Origin: Pseudomonadota bacterium
Lineage (GTDB): Bacteria; Pseudomonadota; Alphaproteobacteria; Rhizobiales; Xanthobacteraceae
Assembly: GCA_023386635.1 (NCBI GenBank)
Contig: JAEWJH010000122.1
Location: 1 to 46,886, forward strand
Length of the DNA stretch: 46,886 nt
Reading direction: 5' to 3'
Shown here: piece by piece, positions 1 to 8,800 of the stretch
Layout: the number at the start of each line of letters is the position of its first letter
Position numbering within the stretch: position 1 is the stretch's first letter
Notes under the pieces: model-generated
What the model saw: only the letters and a program-made list of their open reading frames with translations
Database searches by the model: none
What the model was told of the DNA's origin: nothing
Position numbers and translations under genes: made by a program

Positions 1-1273
1 CGCCGGAGCCGCCGCCGAGCACTTCGCGCGACAGGAACGGCTTGCCGTCGAGGCCGATGCCGTAAAAGCCGGTGTAGCGAATGGTTTCCTGGTCCGCCGG
101 CATACGGCCATCGACCGCCTGCGCGACGACGCCGGCGAGCAGCGACAGGCAGCGCAGCAGCACGAACGAGCGCGCATTGGTCGCGGCCGGCCAGATCGGC
201 GTGATCAGCGTGCCCTTGGGCGGGAAGATCACGTCGAAGATTTCGCACACGCCTTCGTTGACGTTGATCTCGGCCGCGCGCTCCGGCGTATCGGCGAGAT
301 TGCGCAGGATCGGCGCGATCCACTTCACCAGGAAGGCGCCGTCGGCATAGTCGGCCGGCCAGTTCAGCGGACCGTCGGACTGCGGATCGGTGCCGGTGAA
401 GTCGAGCGTAATCTTGTCGGCGGTCTTGACCATCTTGAGCACGATCTTGTGCAGCTTGATGGTACCGCCGACGTCGCGCTCGACGTAATCGTGCCAGACA
501 TATTCGCCGTCGGCGATCTTCGGCATCAGCTCGGTCCGGAAGGTGTCGCGGCACTTGCGGATGATGGTCTGGAAGCAGGCTTCGACGGTCTTGGTGCCGA
601 ACCGCTGAAACAGCTCTTCCATGCGCCGCGCGCCCATGATGCAGGCCTGGATTTCGCTGTCGAGGTCGGCCGACAGGATTTCCGGCAGGCGGGTGTTGCG
701 GCGGATGATCTTGAACGCTTCGTCGTTGCGCTTGCCTTCGCGGTAGACGCGGATCGGCGGCACCGCGAGGCCTTCCTCGAACACCGACTGCGCGGTGCCG
801 GGCATCGAGCCGGGCACGCGGCCGCCGATATCGTCGTGATGGCCGAACGCCTGGATATAGGCGACCACCTCGCCGTCATGAAACACCGGCACGGTCGAGC
901 ACAGATCGGGCAGATGGCCGATGCAGCCCTCGGTCAGATAAGTGTCGTTCATCAGGAACACGTCGCCGGGGCGCATCGTCTCCGGCGGATAGTCGCGCAG
1001 CACCGCCTGCGGCATCGCCGAATAGGAGCGGCCGGTGAGCTTGCGCGAGTAACGGTCGAACAGGCCGACGCGATAGTCATGCGCTTCGCGGATCATCGGG
1101 CTTCGCGCGGTGCGCTCGATCGCATATTCGATCTCGGCCTCGATCGAATTGAGCGTGCCCTCGACGATCTGCAGGATGACCGGATCGACGTCGGGCATCG
1201 GCACGTCCGGCGCGGTCGGCCACGGATGCGTCTTCACGGCGGGCTGGCGGGCAATGTCGGTGTGCAGGGTCAT
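1..1273 (-). CDS. hyuB: Hydantoinase B / oxoprolinase B-type subunit (partial, C-terminus off left edge)
   Basis: About 424 residues can be read from an ATG at 1273 to the window edge without a stop. The protein begins MTLHTDIARQ and carries the HyuB-family stretch PGDVFLMNDTYLTEG, then GHHDDIGGRVPGS and EEGLAVPPIRVYREG, all typical of the N-terminal half of hydantoinase B/N-methylhydantoinase/acetone-carboxylase alpha-type proteins (usually 520-600 residues, so roughly 100-150 are missing). Such subunits work with HyuA in ATP-dependent opening of cyclic amides, or in ATP-dependent carboxylation in the acetophenone carboxylase branch. The start lies 11 bases after the stop of the upstream hyuA, with GGAGGATCGCC in front, so the two are co-transcribed and probably form one complex. 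The substrate cannot be read from the sequence. Confidence 0.9.
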   Translation of the reverse strand, partial: MTLHTDIARQPAVKTHPWPTAPDVPMPDVDPVILQIVEGTLNSIEAEIEYAIERTARSPMIREAHDYRVGLFDRYSRKLTGRSYSAMPQAVLRDYPPETMRPGDVFLMNDTYLTEGCIGHLPDLCSTVPVFHDGEVVAYIQAFGHHDDIGGRVPGSMPGTAQSVFEEGLAVPPIRVYREGKRNDEAFKIIRRNTRLPEILSADLDSEIQACIMGARRMEELFQRFGTKTVEACFQTIIRKCRDTFRTELMPKIADGEYVWHDYVERDVGGTIKLHKIVLKMVKTADKITLDFTGTDPQSDGPLNWPADYADGAFLVKWIAPILRNLADTPERAAEINVNEGVCEIFDVIFPPKGTLITPIWPAATNARSFVLLRCLSLLAGVVAQAVDGRMPADQETIRYTGFYGIGLDGKPFLSREVLGGGSG

Positions 1274-1284
1274 GGCGATCCTCC

Positions 1285-3363
1285 TCACTTCCCGTCGCGG
1301 ATGATCATGATGCCATGATCGTCGACGGTCAGGGTCTGGCCTGGGAACACAACGGTGGTCGAGCCGAATTCCTCGACGATCGCCGGTCCGGGGAACGTGG
1401 CGCCGGGCGCCAGTTGCTTGCGGTCATAAAGCGGCGTGTCGCGGCGGCCGCCGTCGAAATAGACCGAGCGCGTGCCTTTCGATTCCGCCTTCTTGTCGGA
1501 CTTCGGCAGCTTCGGCAGGCTCGGCCGCTCGATCATGCCGAAACCGGAAACGCGGAAATTGACGATCTCGACCTTCTGCTGGCCCTTGTAGTCGTAGCCG
1601 AAGGTGCGCCGATGCGCGGCGTGGAACGTATCGACGAGAGCTTCGACGACCGAGCCGTCGATCTTGCCGCCCGGCGCGGTGACGCGCACTTCCATCGACT
1701 GGCCGGCGTAGCGGATGTCGGCCTCGCGCACGAGCCCGATGCGGTCGCGGGCGATGCCGTCTTCCTCCAGGCGCGCCACCGCGTCGGCTTCGAGGCCGCG
1801 GTAGATTTCGGAAACGGCGGAGAGATCGACTTCGTCTTCGTGCATGACGCGCGTGACCATCTGGTCGTTGCGCCAGTCGACGGCGAGCAGACCGAACGCG
1901 GCGAGATTGCCGGGGCTCGGCGGGATGATGCAGGCCTTCATGCCGATCAATTGGACCACGGCTGCGGATTGCACCGGACCACCGCCGCCGAACGACAGCA
2001 GCGCGAAGTCGCGCGGATCGATGCCGCGCTGAATGGTCATCTGCCGGATGCGGTTGGCCTGGCTCCAGTTGGCGATCTCGATGACACCGGCGGCGATTTC
2101 GTCCGGCGTCTTGCTGGAGTTGAGCGCCTTGGCGAGATCAGCCATGCCCTGACGCGCGCGCGCGACGTCGAGCGCGATGCCGCCGCCGATCAGCGCGGCC
2201 GGGAGCCGTCCGAGCACCAGATTGGCGTCGGTGATGGTCGGTTGCGAACCGCCGTTCGGATAGCACATCGGGCCCGGATCGGCGCCGGCGCTTTTCGGGC
2301 CGACCTTGAGCTGGCCTTCGCGCGAGACCCAGGCGATCGAGCCGCCGCCGGTGCCGATGGTCTCGATGTCGATCATCGGGATACGCACCGGGAACGGGCC
2401 GACCGAGCCCGAATTGGTGAGCTGCGCGATCTTGTTCTCGATCAGGCTCAGGTCCGTCGAGGTGCCGCCGGCATCGAGCGTGACGACATTGTCGAAGCCG
2501 GCGAGCGTCGAGATTACCGCGCTGCCGAGCACGCCGGCGGCGGGGCCGGAGAGGGCGGTGGTGATCGGCTTGTTCACCACCTGTCCGGCGCTCATCACGC
2601 CGCCGTTCGACTGCATCACCAGGAATGGCTTGTCGCGCAACTGGTCGCCGAGCGCGTCCTTCACGCGCTTGAGATAGCGCTCCATATGCGGCTTCACGAA
2701 CGCATCGACCAGCGTGGTGATGGTGCGCTCATATTCCCGGTATTCCGGCAGCACCTGCGAGGAGATCGAGATGGTGCCGTCCGGATATTCCTCGTTGAGG
2801 ATTTCCAGCACACGGCGCTCATGCGCGTCGTTGGCATAAGCGTGGATCAGGCAGACGCCGATGGCGCGAATGCCGCGAGCCTTCAGCGCGCGCGCGGCCT
2901 GCCGCACGCTGTCCTCGTCGAGCGGGCGCAGTTCCTCGCCCTTGAAATTCATGCGGCCGCCGACCTCGAACACCAGATCGAGCGGCACCGGCCGTTCCGG
3001 CTTCACCCAGAAATAGGAATTGCCGTAGCCATCCGGCACCGCCTGTCGCGCGATCTCCAGCACATGGCGGAAGCCGGTGGTGACGATCAGACCGAGGGAG
3101 TCGATCGCGCCCTGCAGCAGCGCGTTGGTCGCGACGGTGGTACCGTGCGCGAGACCGATCAACTCGTCGGTGGTGGCGCCGACCTCGCCGAGGATTTTGT
3201 GCACGCCGTTGACGAGGCCGAGCGCCGGATTGGCCGGCGTGCTCGGCACCTTGGTTACGGCGACGTGGCCGGAAGCCGCATCGACGCAGACGATGTCGGT
3301 GAAGGTGCCGCCGGTGTCGATACCGATCCGCAGATGGGGCTTGGATGAGGCCTGTGGCGCCAT
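1285..3363 (-). CDS. hyuA: Hydantoinase A / oxoprolinase A-type ATPase subunit (first copy)
   Basis: This 692-residue protein has the family's usual length. Near the N-terminus it has IGIDTGGTFTDIVCVD, the phosphate-binding motif of the ASKHA-like HyuA fold. The second nucleotide-site motif is TLDAGGTSTDLSL, followed by IGTGGGSIAWV and KVGPKSAGADPGPMCY, the family's glycine-rich core. The subunit is expected to bind ATP and activate a cyclic amide or carbonyl substrate with HyuB, encoded immediately downstream. The pair is divergent from a LysR-type gene, which is the likely regulator. N-methylhydantoinase, 5-oxoprolinase and acetophenone-carboxylase-like enzymes cannot be separated here; the short two-gene layout argues against a fused eukaryote-type oxoprolinase. 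Confidence 0.92.
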   Translation of the reverse strand: MAPQASSKPHLRIGIDTGGTFTDIVCVDAASGHVAVTKVPSTPANPALGLVNGVHKILGEVGATTDELIGLAHGTTVATNALLQGAIDSLGLIVTTGFRHVLEIARQAVPDGYGNSYFWVKPERPVPLDLVFEVGGRMNFKGEELRPLDEDSVRQAARALKARGIRAIGVCLIHAYANDAHERRVLEILNEEYPDGTISISSQVLPEYREYERTITTLVDAFVKPHMERYLKRVKDALGDQLRDKPFLVMQSNGGVMSAGQVVNKPITTALSGPAAGVLGSAVISTLAGFDNVVTLDAGGTSTDLSLIENKIAQLTNSGSVGPFPVRIPMIDIETIGTGGGSIAWVSREGQLKVGPKSAGADPGPMCYPNGGSQPTITDANLVLGRLPAALIGGGIALDVARARQGMADLAKALNSSKTPDEIAAGVIEIANWSQANRIRQMTIQRGIDPRDFALLSFGGGGPVQSAAVVQLIGMKACIIPPSPGNLAAFGLLAVDWRNDQMVTRVMHEDEVDLSAVSEIYRGLEADAVARLEEDGIARDRIGLVREADIRYAGQSMEVRVTAPGGKIDGSVVEALVDTFHAAHRRTFGYDYKGQQKVEIVNFRVSGFGMIERPSLPKLPKSDKKAESKGTRSVYFDGGRRDTPLYDRKQLAPGATFPGPAIVEEFGSTTVVFPGQTLTVDDHGIMIIRDGK

Positions 3364-3502
3364 GGTTGCGCGTCCCTGACAGAGGAAATCCGAAAATCTG
3401 TCGCAAAGGGTCTATCGAGGCCGGGCTTCTGTCCAACAGCATTTGGGGATAGTAATATCGGAAAAACAGATTTCGGAGCGGCTTTGCAGCGAAGGCACGA
3501 CA

Positions 3503-3518
3503 GAAATTCGGAAATTTC
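3503..3518. promoter_or_regulatory. Inverted repeat GAAATT-CGGA-AATTTC in the hyuA/lysR intergenic region
   Basis: A perfect 6+6 inverted repeat with a 4-base spacer lies between divergent hyuA and lysR. The same gap also holds TCCGAAAATCTGT (3389-3401) and ACAGATTTCGGA (3466-3477), near inverse copies of each other. LysR regulators usually bind such dyads between their own gene and a divergent target. The binding assignment is inference. Confidence 0.4.
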
Positions 3519-3551
3519 CCTCATTTTGTGAGGGGGTTCAGGGAAACGAAC

Positions 3552-4445
3552 GTGGAATTTCGGCAAATCCGATACGCCCTCGCAGTGGCCAAAGACCGCA
3601 GCTTCACCAAGGCGGCGGAGCGGCTGAACATTTCGCAGTCCGCGGTGTCCGAGCAGGTGAAGCTGCTGGAGGCGGAGATCGGCTTTGACCTGTTCCGCCG
3701 CACCGGGCGTGGCATCGAGTCGACCGAGCGCGGCCGCATGTTTCTTTATGAGGCGGAGCGGGTGGCGAGCGACGTGCTCGGTCTCACCGACGTGGCGCGA
3801 CGGCTGAGCGGCGTCGGCGTGGATACCCTGATGCTCGGCATCGGCTCGGGGCTTGCGCCGATCCTGCTGCCGCGGCTGTTTCCGCGCGACAATCCGCGTC
3901 CGAACCTGCATTTCGAAATCAAGACCGCGCCGACGCGTGTGATTTTCGACGAGTTGCACAACGAACGGATGGATATCGGCATCATCGCCGATGTCGGGCC
4001 GGATCGCGTGCCATCCGGCCTGAGCAGCACGCCGCTGTTTGATCTCGACATCATGCTCATCGTGCCGCCGGATCATCGGTTGGCGTCGCATCCGGGGCCG
4101 ATCGACATCGGCCTGCTGGTGGATGAACCGATGATCATGAACGAATTATCGATCGGCTACGGCGAGATCGTCGGCAATATGTTCAACGATCTCGGGCTGC
4201 GGCCGCGCATCAAGGCCGTGGTCGACAATGTCGAGACCATCAAGGTCATGGTGCAGACCGGCCTCGGCATCGCGCTGATCCCGGCCGGTTCGGCCGACCT
4301 GGAGGCGAAGGCGGGATTGCTGGCGCTGCGCGCGACGGTGCCGTCGCGCAGCATGTCGATCCACGTCTACCGCGCCGCGCGCAGCCTGTCGCGCCGCAAG
4401 GAATTGCTGCTGACGCAACTGCTGGAGGGGAAGCCGGCGGACTGA
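3552..4445 (+). CDS. LysR-family transcriptional regulator
   Basis: The product is a 297-residue LysR-type regulator beginning MEFRQIRYALAVA. The N-terminal winged helix-turn-helix is clear (SFTKAAERLNISQSAVSEQVKLLE, then FDLFRRTGRGIESTERG), followed by a periplasmic-binding-like effector domain. I chose GTG at 3552 over GTG at 3528 because AGGGAA lies six bases upstream and the canonical LysR start follows. It is divergent from the first hyuA-hyuB pair and presumably controls it in response to that pathway's substrate or intermediate. The effector domain gives no clear hint of the ligand. Confidence 0.9.
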   Translation: MEFRQIRYALAVAKDRSFTKAAERLNISQSAVSEQVKLLEAEIGFDLFRRTGRGIESTERGRMFLYEAERVASDVLGLTDVARRLSGVGVDTLMLGIGSGLAPILLPRLFPRDNPRPNLHFEIKTAPTRVIFDELHNERMDIGIIADVGPDRVPSGLSSTPLFDLDIMLIVPPDHRLASHPGPIDIGLLVDEPMIMNELSIGYGEIVGNMFNDLGLRPRIKAVVDNVETIKVMVQTGLGIALIPAGSADLEAKAGLLALRATVPSRSMSIHVYRAARSLSRRKELLLTQLLEGKPAD

Positions 4446-4492
4446 GCATGATCCCGAAAAGTGTGAAGCGGTTTTCGGAAAAGATTATGCTC
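4444..4492. repeat. Palindromic intergenic repeat (alphaproteobacterial GATCATGC-type element)
   Basis: The arms GAGCATGATC (4444-4453) and GATTATGCTC (4483-4492) pair with one mismatch, and an inner CCGAAAA/TTTTCGG pair extends the hairpin. It fills the gap between convergent lysR and tctC. I recognise its general form from many intergenic spaces of Bradyrhizobium-like genomes. It may also serve as a two-way transcription stop. Confidence 0.7.
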
Positions 4493-4515
4493 AAACGAAA
4501 AAATGAGGGCTTCGC

Positions 4516-5499
4516 TCAGGTCGGCTGGAAGTTCACCGACTTGAGCAATTCGTCGCCACGCTTCTGATAGCCGCGGGCAAAGGTGTCGAACTGTTGCGGC
4601 GTTTCGATCACCGGCTCGACGCCGATCTTGACGAGTTGGCCGCTCGCCGCGAGCGCTTTGATCGCCTCGTTGATCGCCGCGTTCATGGCGGCGACCTGAT
4701 CGGCCGGCATCCCCTTGGGTCCCCACACGCCATACCAGGAGGAATGATCGAGGCCCGGCATGCCGGCTTCCGCCGCGGTCGGGATATCGGGCGCGAGATT
4801 GCTGCGCTTCGACGCGGTGAGGGCGATCGCTTTCACCTGGCCGCCGCGTGCCATCGGCAACAGCGCCAGCACCGGATCGATCAGCAATTGCACATGGCCG
4901 GCGGCGACGTCGGTGAGGCCCGGCGCCGTGCCGCGATAGGGCGCGATGGTGAGATTGAGCCCGGCGAGCTTGTTGAAGGCGATGGTGGCGAGATAGCCTG
5001 GCGAGCCGAGCGCGGAGGTGGCGAAGGTCCAGCTATCCGGCTTCTGGCGGGCGTCGGCGACGATCTCGGTGATGTTCTTCTGCGGCAGCTTCGGCGACAT
5101 CACCAGCAGCATCGGCGCATCACCGGCGCGGGCGATCGGCGTGAAGTCGGTGATCGGATCGTAGGGCGCGGATTTCATCACGCTCTGCGCCATCATATGC
5201 GTGCCGGCGGAGAACAGCACGGTGTAGCCGTCCGCCGCCGCCTGCCGTACCGCCTGGCCGCCGACGGTGCCGCTGGCGCCGCTGCGGTTGTCGACGACCA
5301 CGGTGTAGCCCTTCGTCTCCTTCAGTTTCTCGGCCAGCAGCCGCGCGAATACGTCCACGCCGCCGCCGGCCGCGAACGGGACGATCATGCGGATCGGCCG
5401 GTTCGGAAAATCGCTCGATTGCGCGGCGAGAGTGCGGGGCAGCGCGGCGGCACCGAGCGCGGCGACGGACGACAGGAGAACATCACGGCGGCGGATCAT
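4516..5499 (-). CDS. Tripartite tricarboxylate transporter receptor, Bug/TctC family
   Basis: This is an extracytoplasmic solute receptor of about 327 residues. The N-terminus MIRRRDVLLSSVAALGAAALP reads as a signal peptide with a twin-arginine flavour (RRRDVLL). The mature part starts with the Bug signature FPNRPIRMIVPFAAGGGVDVFARLLAEKL and continues with VDNRSGASGTVGGQAV and PYRGTAPGLTDVAAGHVQ. I prefer ATG at 5499 over ATG at 5505 because AGGA sits seven bases before the former and abuts the latter. No tctA or tctB membrane gene is near, so it is an orphan receptor, as is common for Bug proteins. A 22-base sequence upstream is repeated in the iclR-hyuA gap, which ties it to that module. 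Confidence 0.92.
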   Translation of the reverse strand: MIRRRDVLLSSVAALGAAALPRTLAAQSSDFPNRPIRMIVPFAAGGGVDVFARLLAEKLKETKGYTVVVDNRSGASGTVGGQAVRQAAADGYTVLFSAGTHMMAQSVMKSAPYDPITDFTPIARAGDAPMLLVMSPKLPQKNITEIVADARQKPDSWTFATSALGSPGYLATIAFNKLAGLNLTIAPYRGTAPGLTDVAAGHVQLLIDPVLALLPMARGGQVKAIALTASKRSNLAPDIPTAAEAGMPGLDHSSWYGVWGPKGMPADQVAAMNAAINEAIKALAASGQLVKIGVEPVIETPQQFDTFARGYQKRGDELLKSVNFQPT

Positions 5500-5518
5500 C
5501 GGCATTTCCTCGTGGTTT

Positions 5519-5540
5519 TTCGGATTGCGAAAAATTTTTC
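5519..5540. promoter_or_regulatory. Operator-like 22-mer upstream of tctC, shared with the iclR/hyuA region
   Basis: The 22 bases here are the exact reverse complement of 6598-6619. The core is TCGGATTGCGAAAAATTTTT and contains a GAAAAATTTTTC palindrome. It lies 20-41 bases before the chosen tctC start, a position suitable for control of initiation. An IclR regulator encoded next door is the natural candidate to bind it, which is inference. Confidence 0.65.
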
Positions 5541-5639
5541 TTATTTCGTCTAGGGGTTAGGCCGCACGCCGCGAGGTGTCAAGAAAGCGCCTCGTCAGTG
5601 CGCGCCGCAGCAGCAAGGGTCCGCGCTATCGTCATCGTC

Positions 5640-6545
5640 TCAACCGACAGCGCCGCCACCGGCTTCGAGGCCGCGAGCGATCAGTTGCGCGGTCTTGCGC
5701 AACGGCTCCAGCGCGCGGTCGCGCAATTCATCCGCCGTCATCCGAATGTTGGGTGCGGCGGCGCTGACCGCGGCGAGCGGATAGCCATCGCTGTCGAGCA
5801 CCGGCACCGCGATCGCGATGAGATCGTTCGACACCAGCGATCCGCCGAGCGCATAGCCCTGCTTGCGCACGATCGCGAGGCGTTTCGCAAGATCGGCCGG
5901 CTGCTCGATCGCGCGGAAATCGCGCTGCCGGCTCGGCAAGGCGAGCAGGCGCGTCACCTCGGCGCCCGGAAGAAAGGCGAGAATCGCCCAGCCGATCACG
6001 CTGTTGGCGGCGGGGATCAACGTGCCGACGCGGATATCGACGCCGAGCCGCGTCATGCCGGCGCGGATGCGCTCGACATAGAGCACGTCGCTGCCGTCGA
6101 GCACGCCGAGATTGGCGGCTTCGCTCATTTCGCCGACGATCGCGCGCAACAGCGGCCGCGCCAGGGTGCGGATATCGCGCCGGCCGATGGCGCGGAATCC
6201 GAGGTCGAGCACTTTGAGCGTCAGCGTAAAGCGCTTGCCGTCGCTGCGCTCGACATAGCCGAGATCGACCAGGGTGTTGAGCATGCGATGCGTGGTGCCG
6301 GGATCGAGCGCCGCCACGCCCGCGAGTTCGCTCAACGTCAGGTCGGCCTCGGTGGAGGCGATCGCTTCCAGGAGCCGAAAGGCTTTGGCCAGTGACTGGA
6401 CGGAGCTTTTGCCGTCGCGCGGCGCTGATTTCACCGGCGCCGGCTTTTTTGACGTTTTGCGTGGTGGTTGTGCGGCCCGCGGCGGCAAGGCTTTAGCCGG
6501 CTTCCCGCGCAGATGGCTGTCCTTGAGCGTCCCGATCCGTCGCAT
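5640..6545 (-). CDS. IclR-family transcriptional regulator
   Basis: The product is about 301 residues. A basic, Pro/Lys-rich N-terminal extension of roughly 45 residues precedes an IclR winged helix (SVQSLAKAFRLLEAIASTE, TLSELAGVAALDPGTTHRML, GYVERSDGKRF). The IclR effector domain follows (EMSEAANLGVLDGSDVLYVE, GWAILAFLP, ALGGSLVSNDLIAIAVPV). The start at 6545 is the nearest Met before conserved sequence; no strong ribosome site helps. It is divergent from the second hyuA-hyuB operon and close to a tctC gene carrying the same 22-base sequence, so it likely governs both. IclR proteins often sense the small organic acid their targets consume. Confidence 0.9.
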   Translation of the reverse strand: MRRIGTLKDSHLRGKPAKALPPRAAQPPRKTSKKPAPVKSAPRDGKSSVQSLAKAFRLLEAIASTEADLTLSELAGVAALDPGTTHRMLNTLVDLGYVERSDGKRFTLTLKVLDLGFRAIGRRDIRTLARPLLRAIVGEMSEAANLGVLDGSDVLYVERIRAGMTRLGVDIRVGTLIPAANSVIGWAILAFLPGAEVTRLLALPSRQRDFRAIEQPADLAKRLAIVRKQGYALGGSLVSNDLIAIAVPVLDSDGYPLAAVSAAAPNIRMTADELRDRALEPLRKTAQLIARGLEAGGGAVG

Positions 6546-6597
6546 GACTGCCCGTCCGTCCTTGACTCTGTCGAGGCTGCCGGGCACCTTATCATCC

Positions 6598-6619
6598 GAA
6601 AAATTTTTCGCAATCCGAA
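6598..6619. promoter_or_regulatory. Operator-like 22-mer between divergent iclR and hyuA
   Basis: This is an exact inverse copy of 5519-5540. It includes a 14-base perfect palindrome CGAAAAATTTTTCG (6597-6610) and a repeated TCCGAA on both sides. It lies 50-71 bases before the hyuA start and a similar distance from the iclR start, so a bound regulator could control both directions. Confidence 0.65.
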
Positions 6620-6668
6620 TAAATGGAACGGCCCTGCGATCGGACCGTCCGGCGGCGTGGGAGAGAGC

Positions 6669-8798
6669 ATGGATACGGGTTCCGGCCAGTCGCGACCGGC
6701 CAAATCTGAGGTGAAGTCCGAGGCGGGCAAGTCCGGCGCGGACCGCCTGCGCATCGCCGTCGACATCGGCGGGACGTTCACCGATCTGACGGCGTTCGAC
6801 GAAGCGTCGGGCGAGTTGCATTTCGGCAAGGCGCTCTCGACTCACGGCAAGCTGGTCGACGGCATCGAGGACACGCTCAACGGCGCGGGGGTCGCCGCGA
6901 AGGACGCCTATCTGTTCCTGCACGGCTCGACCATCGCCATCAACACGCTGCTGGAGCGCACCGGCGCGGAGACGGCGCTGCTGATCACCGAAGGCTTCCG
7001 CGACATTTATGAGATCGGCCGAGTCAACCGGCCGGACGCTTACAACCTGTTCTTCAGCAAGCACGAACCGCTGATCCGTCGCTCGCTGCGCTTTGAGGTG
7101 CCGGAGCGGCTGCGCGCCGACGGCGCCGTGCATAAGGAACTGGACGAAAGCGCGGTGCGCCGTCTCGTCCGCGCGCTGAAGGGGCGCGGCATCGAGGCGG
7201 TGGCGATCCTGCTGCTGCATTCGTATCGCAACCCCGCGCATGAGGTGCGGGTGAAGGAGATCGTGCAGGAGGAACTGCCCGGCACGTTCGTCTCCGCCTC
7301 CCACGAACTGTCGCAGGAATATCGCGAGTTCGAGCGTGTCTCGACCGTCGCAGCGAATGCTTACGTCGGCCCGCGCGTCGCCGCCTATCTCGGCGAGTTG
7401 GAAAGCCATCTGGAGGCGGCGGGTTTCCGCGGCAGTTTCTATGCGGTGCAGTCGACCGGCGGTCTGTTTCCGATCGCGCATGCGCGGCGCGACTGCGTGC
7501 GGATGCTGGAGTCGGGTCCGGCAGCGGGCGTGATCGGCGCGCAGGCGATCTGCGCGCAAATGGGCCTCGGCGACGCCATCGCTTTCGACATGGGCGGCAC
7601 CACGGCGAAGGCCGGCGTCATCAGCAAGGGCGAGCCGCTGACCACCGGCAGCGCGCTGATCGGCGGCTATGAGAAGGCGCTGCCGATCCAGATCCCGATG
7701 ATCGATATTTTCGAGGTCGGCACCGGCGGCGGCAGTATCGCGCGGATTGGCGAGGGCCAGTCGCTGCGCGTCGGTCCGCAGAGCGCGGGGTCGATGCCGG
7801 GTCCGGCGTGCTACGGCCGCGGCGGCAAGGAGCCGACCGTGACCGACGCCAATCTGCTGCTCGGCCGGCTCGACGAACACAACTTCCTCGGCGGCGAGAT
7901 GCCGCTCGACGGGAAGGCTGCGCGTGAGGCGATGCATCGCGTCGCCGCGCCGCTCGGTCTCGACGAAACGGCGATGGCTGACGGCATCCTGCGCATCGCC
8001 GTCACCACCATGTCGCACGCGGTGAAAGCCGTAACCACCGAGCGCGGCCTCGACGCCGGCACCTTCACCATGGTGGTCTATGGCGGCGCCGGGCCGCTGC
8101 ACGCCTCGGCCATCGCGCGGGAGATCGGCATTCGTCGCGTGCTGATCCCGTTCTCGCCGGGTCATTTCTCGGCGTACGGCATGCTGTTCAGCGATCTGCG
8201 TTACGACTATGTGCGCTCCTGCTTCCGCCGTCTCGACGACGTGTCGTTCGATGAACTCGAAGCAATCTATGCCGAGATGGAGCAGGAGGGCCGCGCGGCG
8301 ATTGCCGATTCCGCGGTCAAACCGAGTGAAATCAGGGTCGCGCGCGCCGCCGACATGCGTTACGTCGGCCAGGAGCACGCGGTGACCGTCGATCTCGACG
8401 AAGCGCTGTTCAAGGCGAAAGACCGCGCCGGCATCAAACGCCAGTTCGATGAGGTGCATGCGGTGCGTTACGGCACCTCCGCGCCGAAGGAGCCGGGCGA
8501 CATCGTCAGCCTGCGGCTCACCGTCACCGGCCTGATGAAAAAGCCGAGCCCGCGCTCGGTGCGCGAGGGCGCGGCGCAGCCGGAAGCCGACGCGATGCTG
8601 CGCAGGAAGCCGGTGTATTTCCGGGAGGCGAATGGGTTTGCCGACACGCCGGTCTACGCGCGCACGCGGCTGCGTCACGGCAACGAGATCGCCGGTCCCG
8701 CGCTGATCGAGGAGCACGCCTCGACCACGGTGATCGCGCCAGGCGATCGCATGAGCGTCGATGCCTTCGGCAATCTCATTCTGACGATCGGGAACTGA
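6669..8798 (+). CDS. hyuA: Hydantoinase A / oxoprolinase A-type ATPase subunit (second copy)
   Basis: This is a 709-residue HyuA protein starting at ATG 6669, preceded by GGGAGAGAGC. A hydrophilic extension of about 30 residues precedes RIAVDIGGTFTDLTAFDEASG, the ATP-phosphate motif. Later come AFDMGGTTAKAGVISKG, VGTGGGSIARIGEGQSLRVG and GPACYGRGGKEPTVTDANLL. It would couple ATP hydrolysis to activation of a cyclic amide or carbonyl compound with the HyuB encoded two bases downstream. It clearly differs from the other two HyuA copies in the window (for example DMGGTTAK here against DAGGTSTD in the first), so these are not recent duplicates. The IclR gene is divergent. Substrate unknown. Confidence 0.92.
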   Translation: MDTGSGQSRPAKSEVKSEAGKSGADRLRIAVDIGGTFTDLTAFDEASGELHFGKALSTHGKLVDGIEDTLNGAGVAAKDAYLFLHGSTIAINTLLERTGAETALLITEGFRDIYEIGRVNRPDAYNLFFSKHEPLIRRSLRFEVPERLRADGAVHKELDESAVRRLVRALKGRGIEAVAILLLHSYRNPAHEVRVKEIVQEELPGTFVSASHELSQEYREFERVSTVAANAYVGPRVAAYLGELESHLEAAGFRGSFYAVQSTGGLFPIAHARRDCVRMLESGPAAGVIGAQAICAQMGLGDAIAFDMGGTTAKAGVISKGEPLTTGSALIGGYEKALPIQIPMIDIFEVGTGGGSIARIGEGQSLRVGPQSAGSMPGPACYGRGGKEPTVTDANLLLGRLDEHNFLGGEMPLDGKAAREAMHRVAAPLGLDETAMADGILRIAVTTMSHAVKAVTTERGLDAGTFTMVVYGGAGPLHASAIAREIGIRRVLIPFSPGHFSAYGMLFSDLRYDYVRSCFRRLDDVSFDELEAIYAEMEQEGRAAIADSAVKPSEIRVARAADMRYVGQEHAVTVDLDEALFKAKDRAGIKRQFDEVHAVRYGTSAPKEPGDIVSLRLTVTGLMKKPSPRSVREGAAQPEADAMLRRKPVYFREANGFADTPVYARTRLRHGNEIAGPALIEEHASTTVIAPGDRMSVDAFGNLILTIGN

Positions 8799-8800
8799 TC

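Noticed and set aside
1315..3348. A 677-codon open frame on the plus strand
   Set aside because: It lies wholly antisense to hyuA, is rich in Arg/His/Asp as expected for reverse frames of high-GC genes, and has no recognisable domain.
6546..8717. Long N-terminal extension of the IclR reading frame
   Set aside because: The frame stays open antisense to hyuA, but only the part from 6545 downward looks like a protein family; an IclR protein of 1000 residues is not credible.
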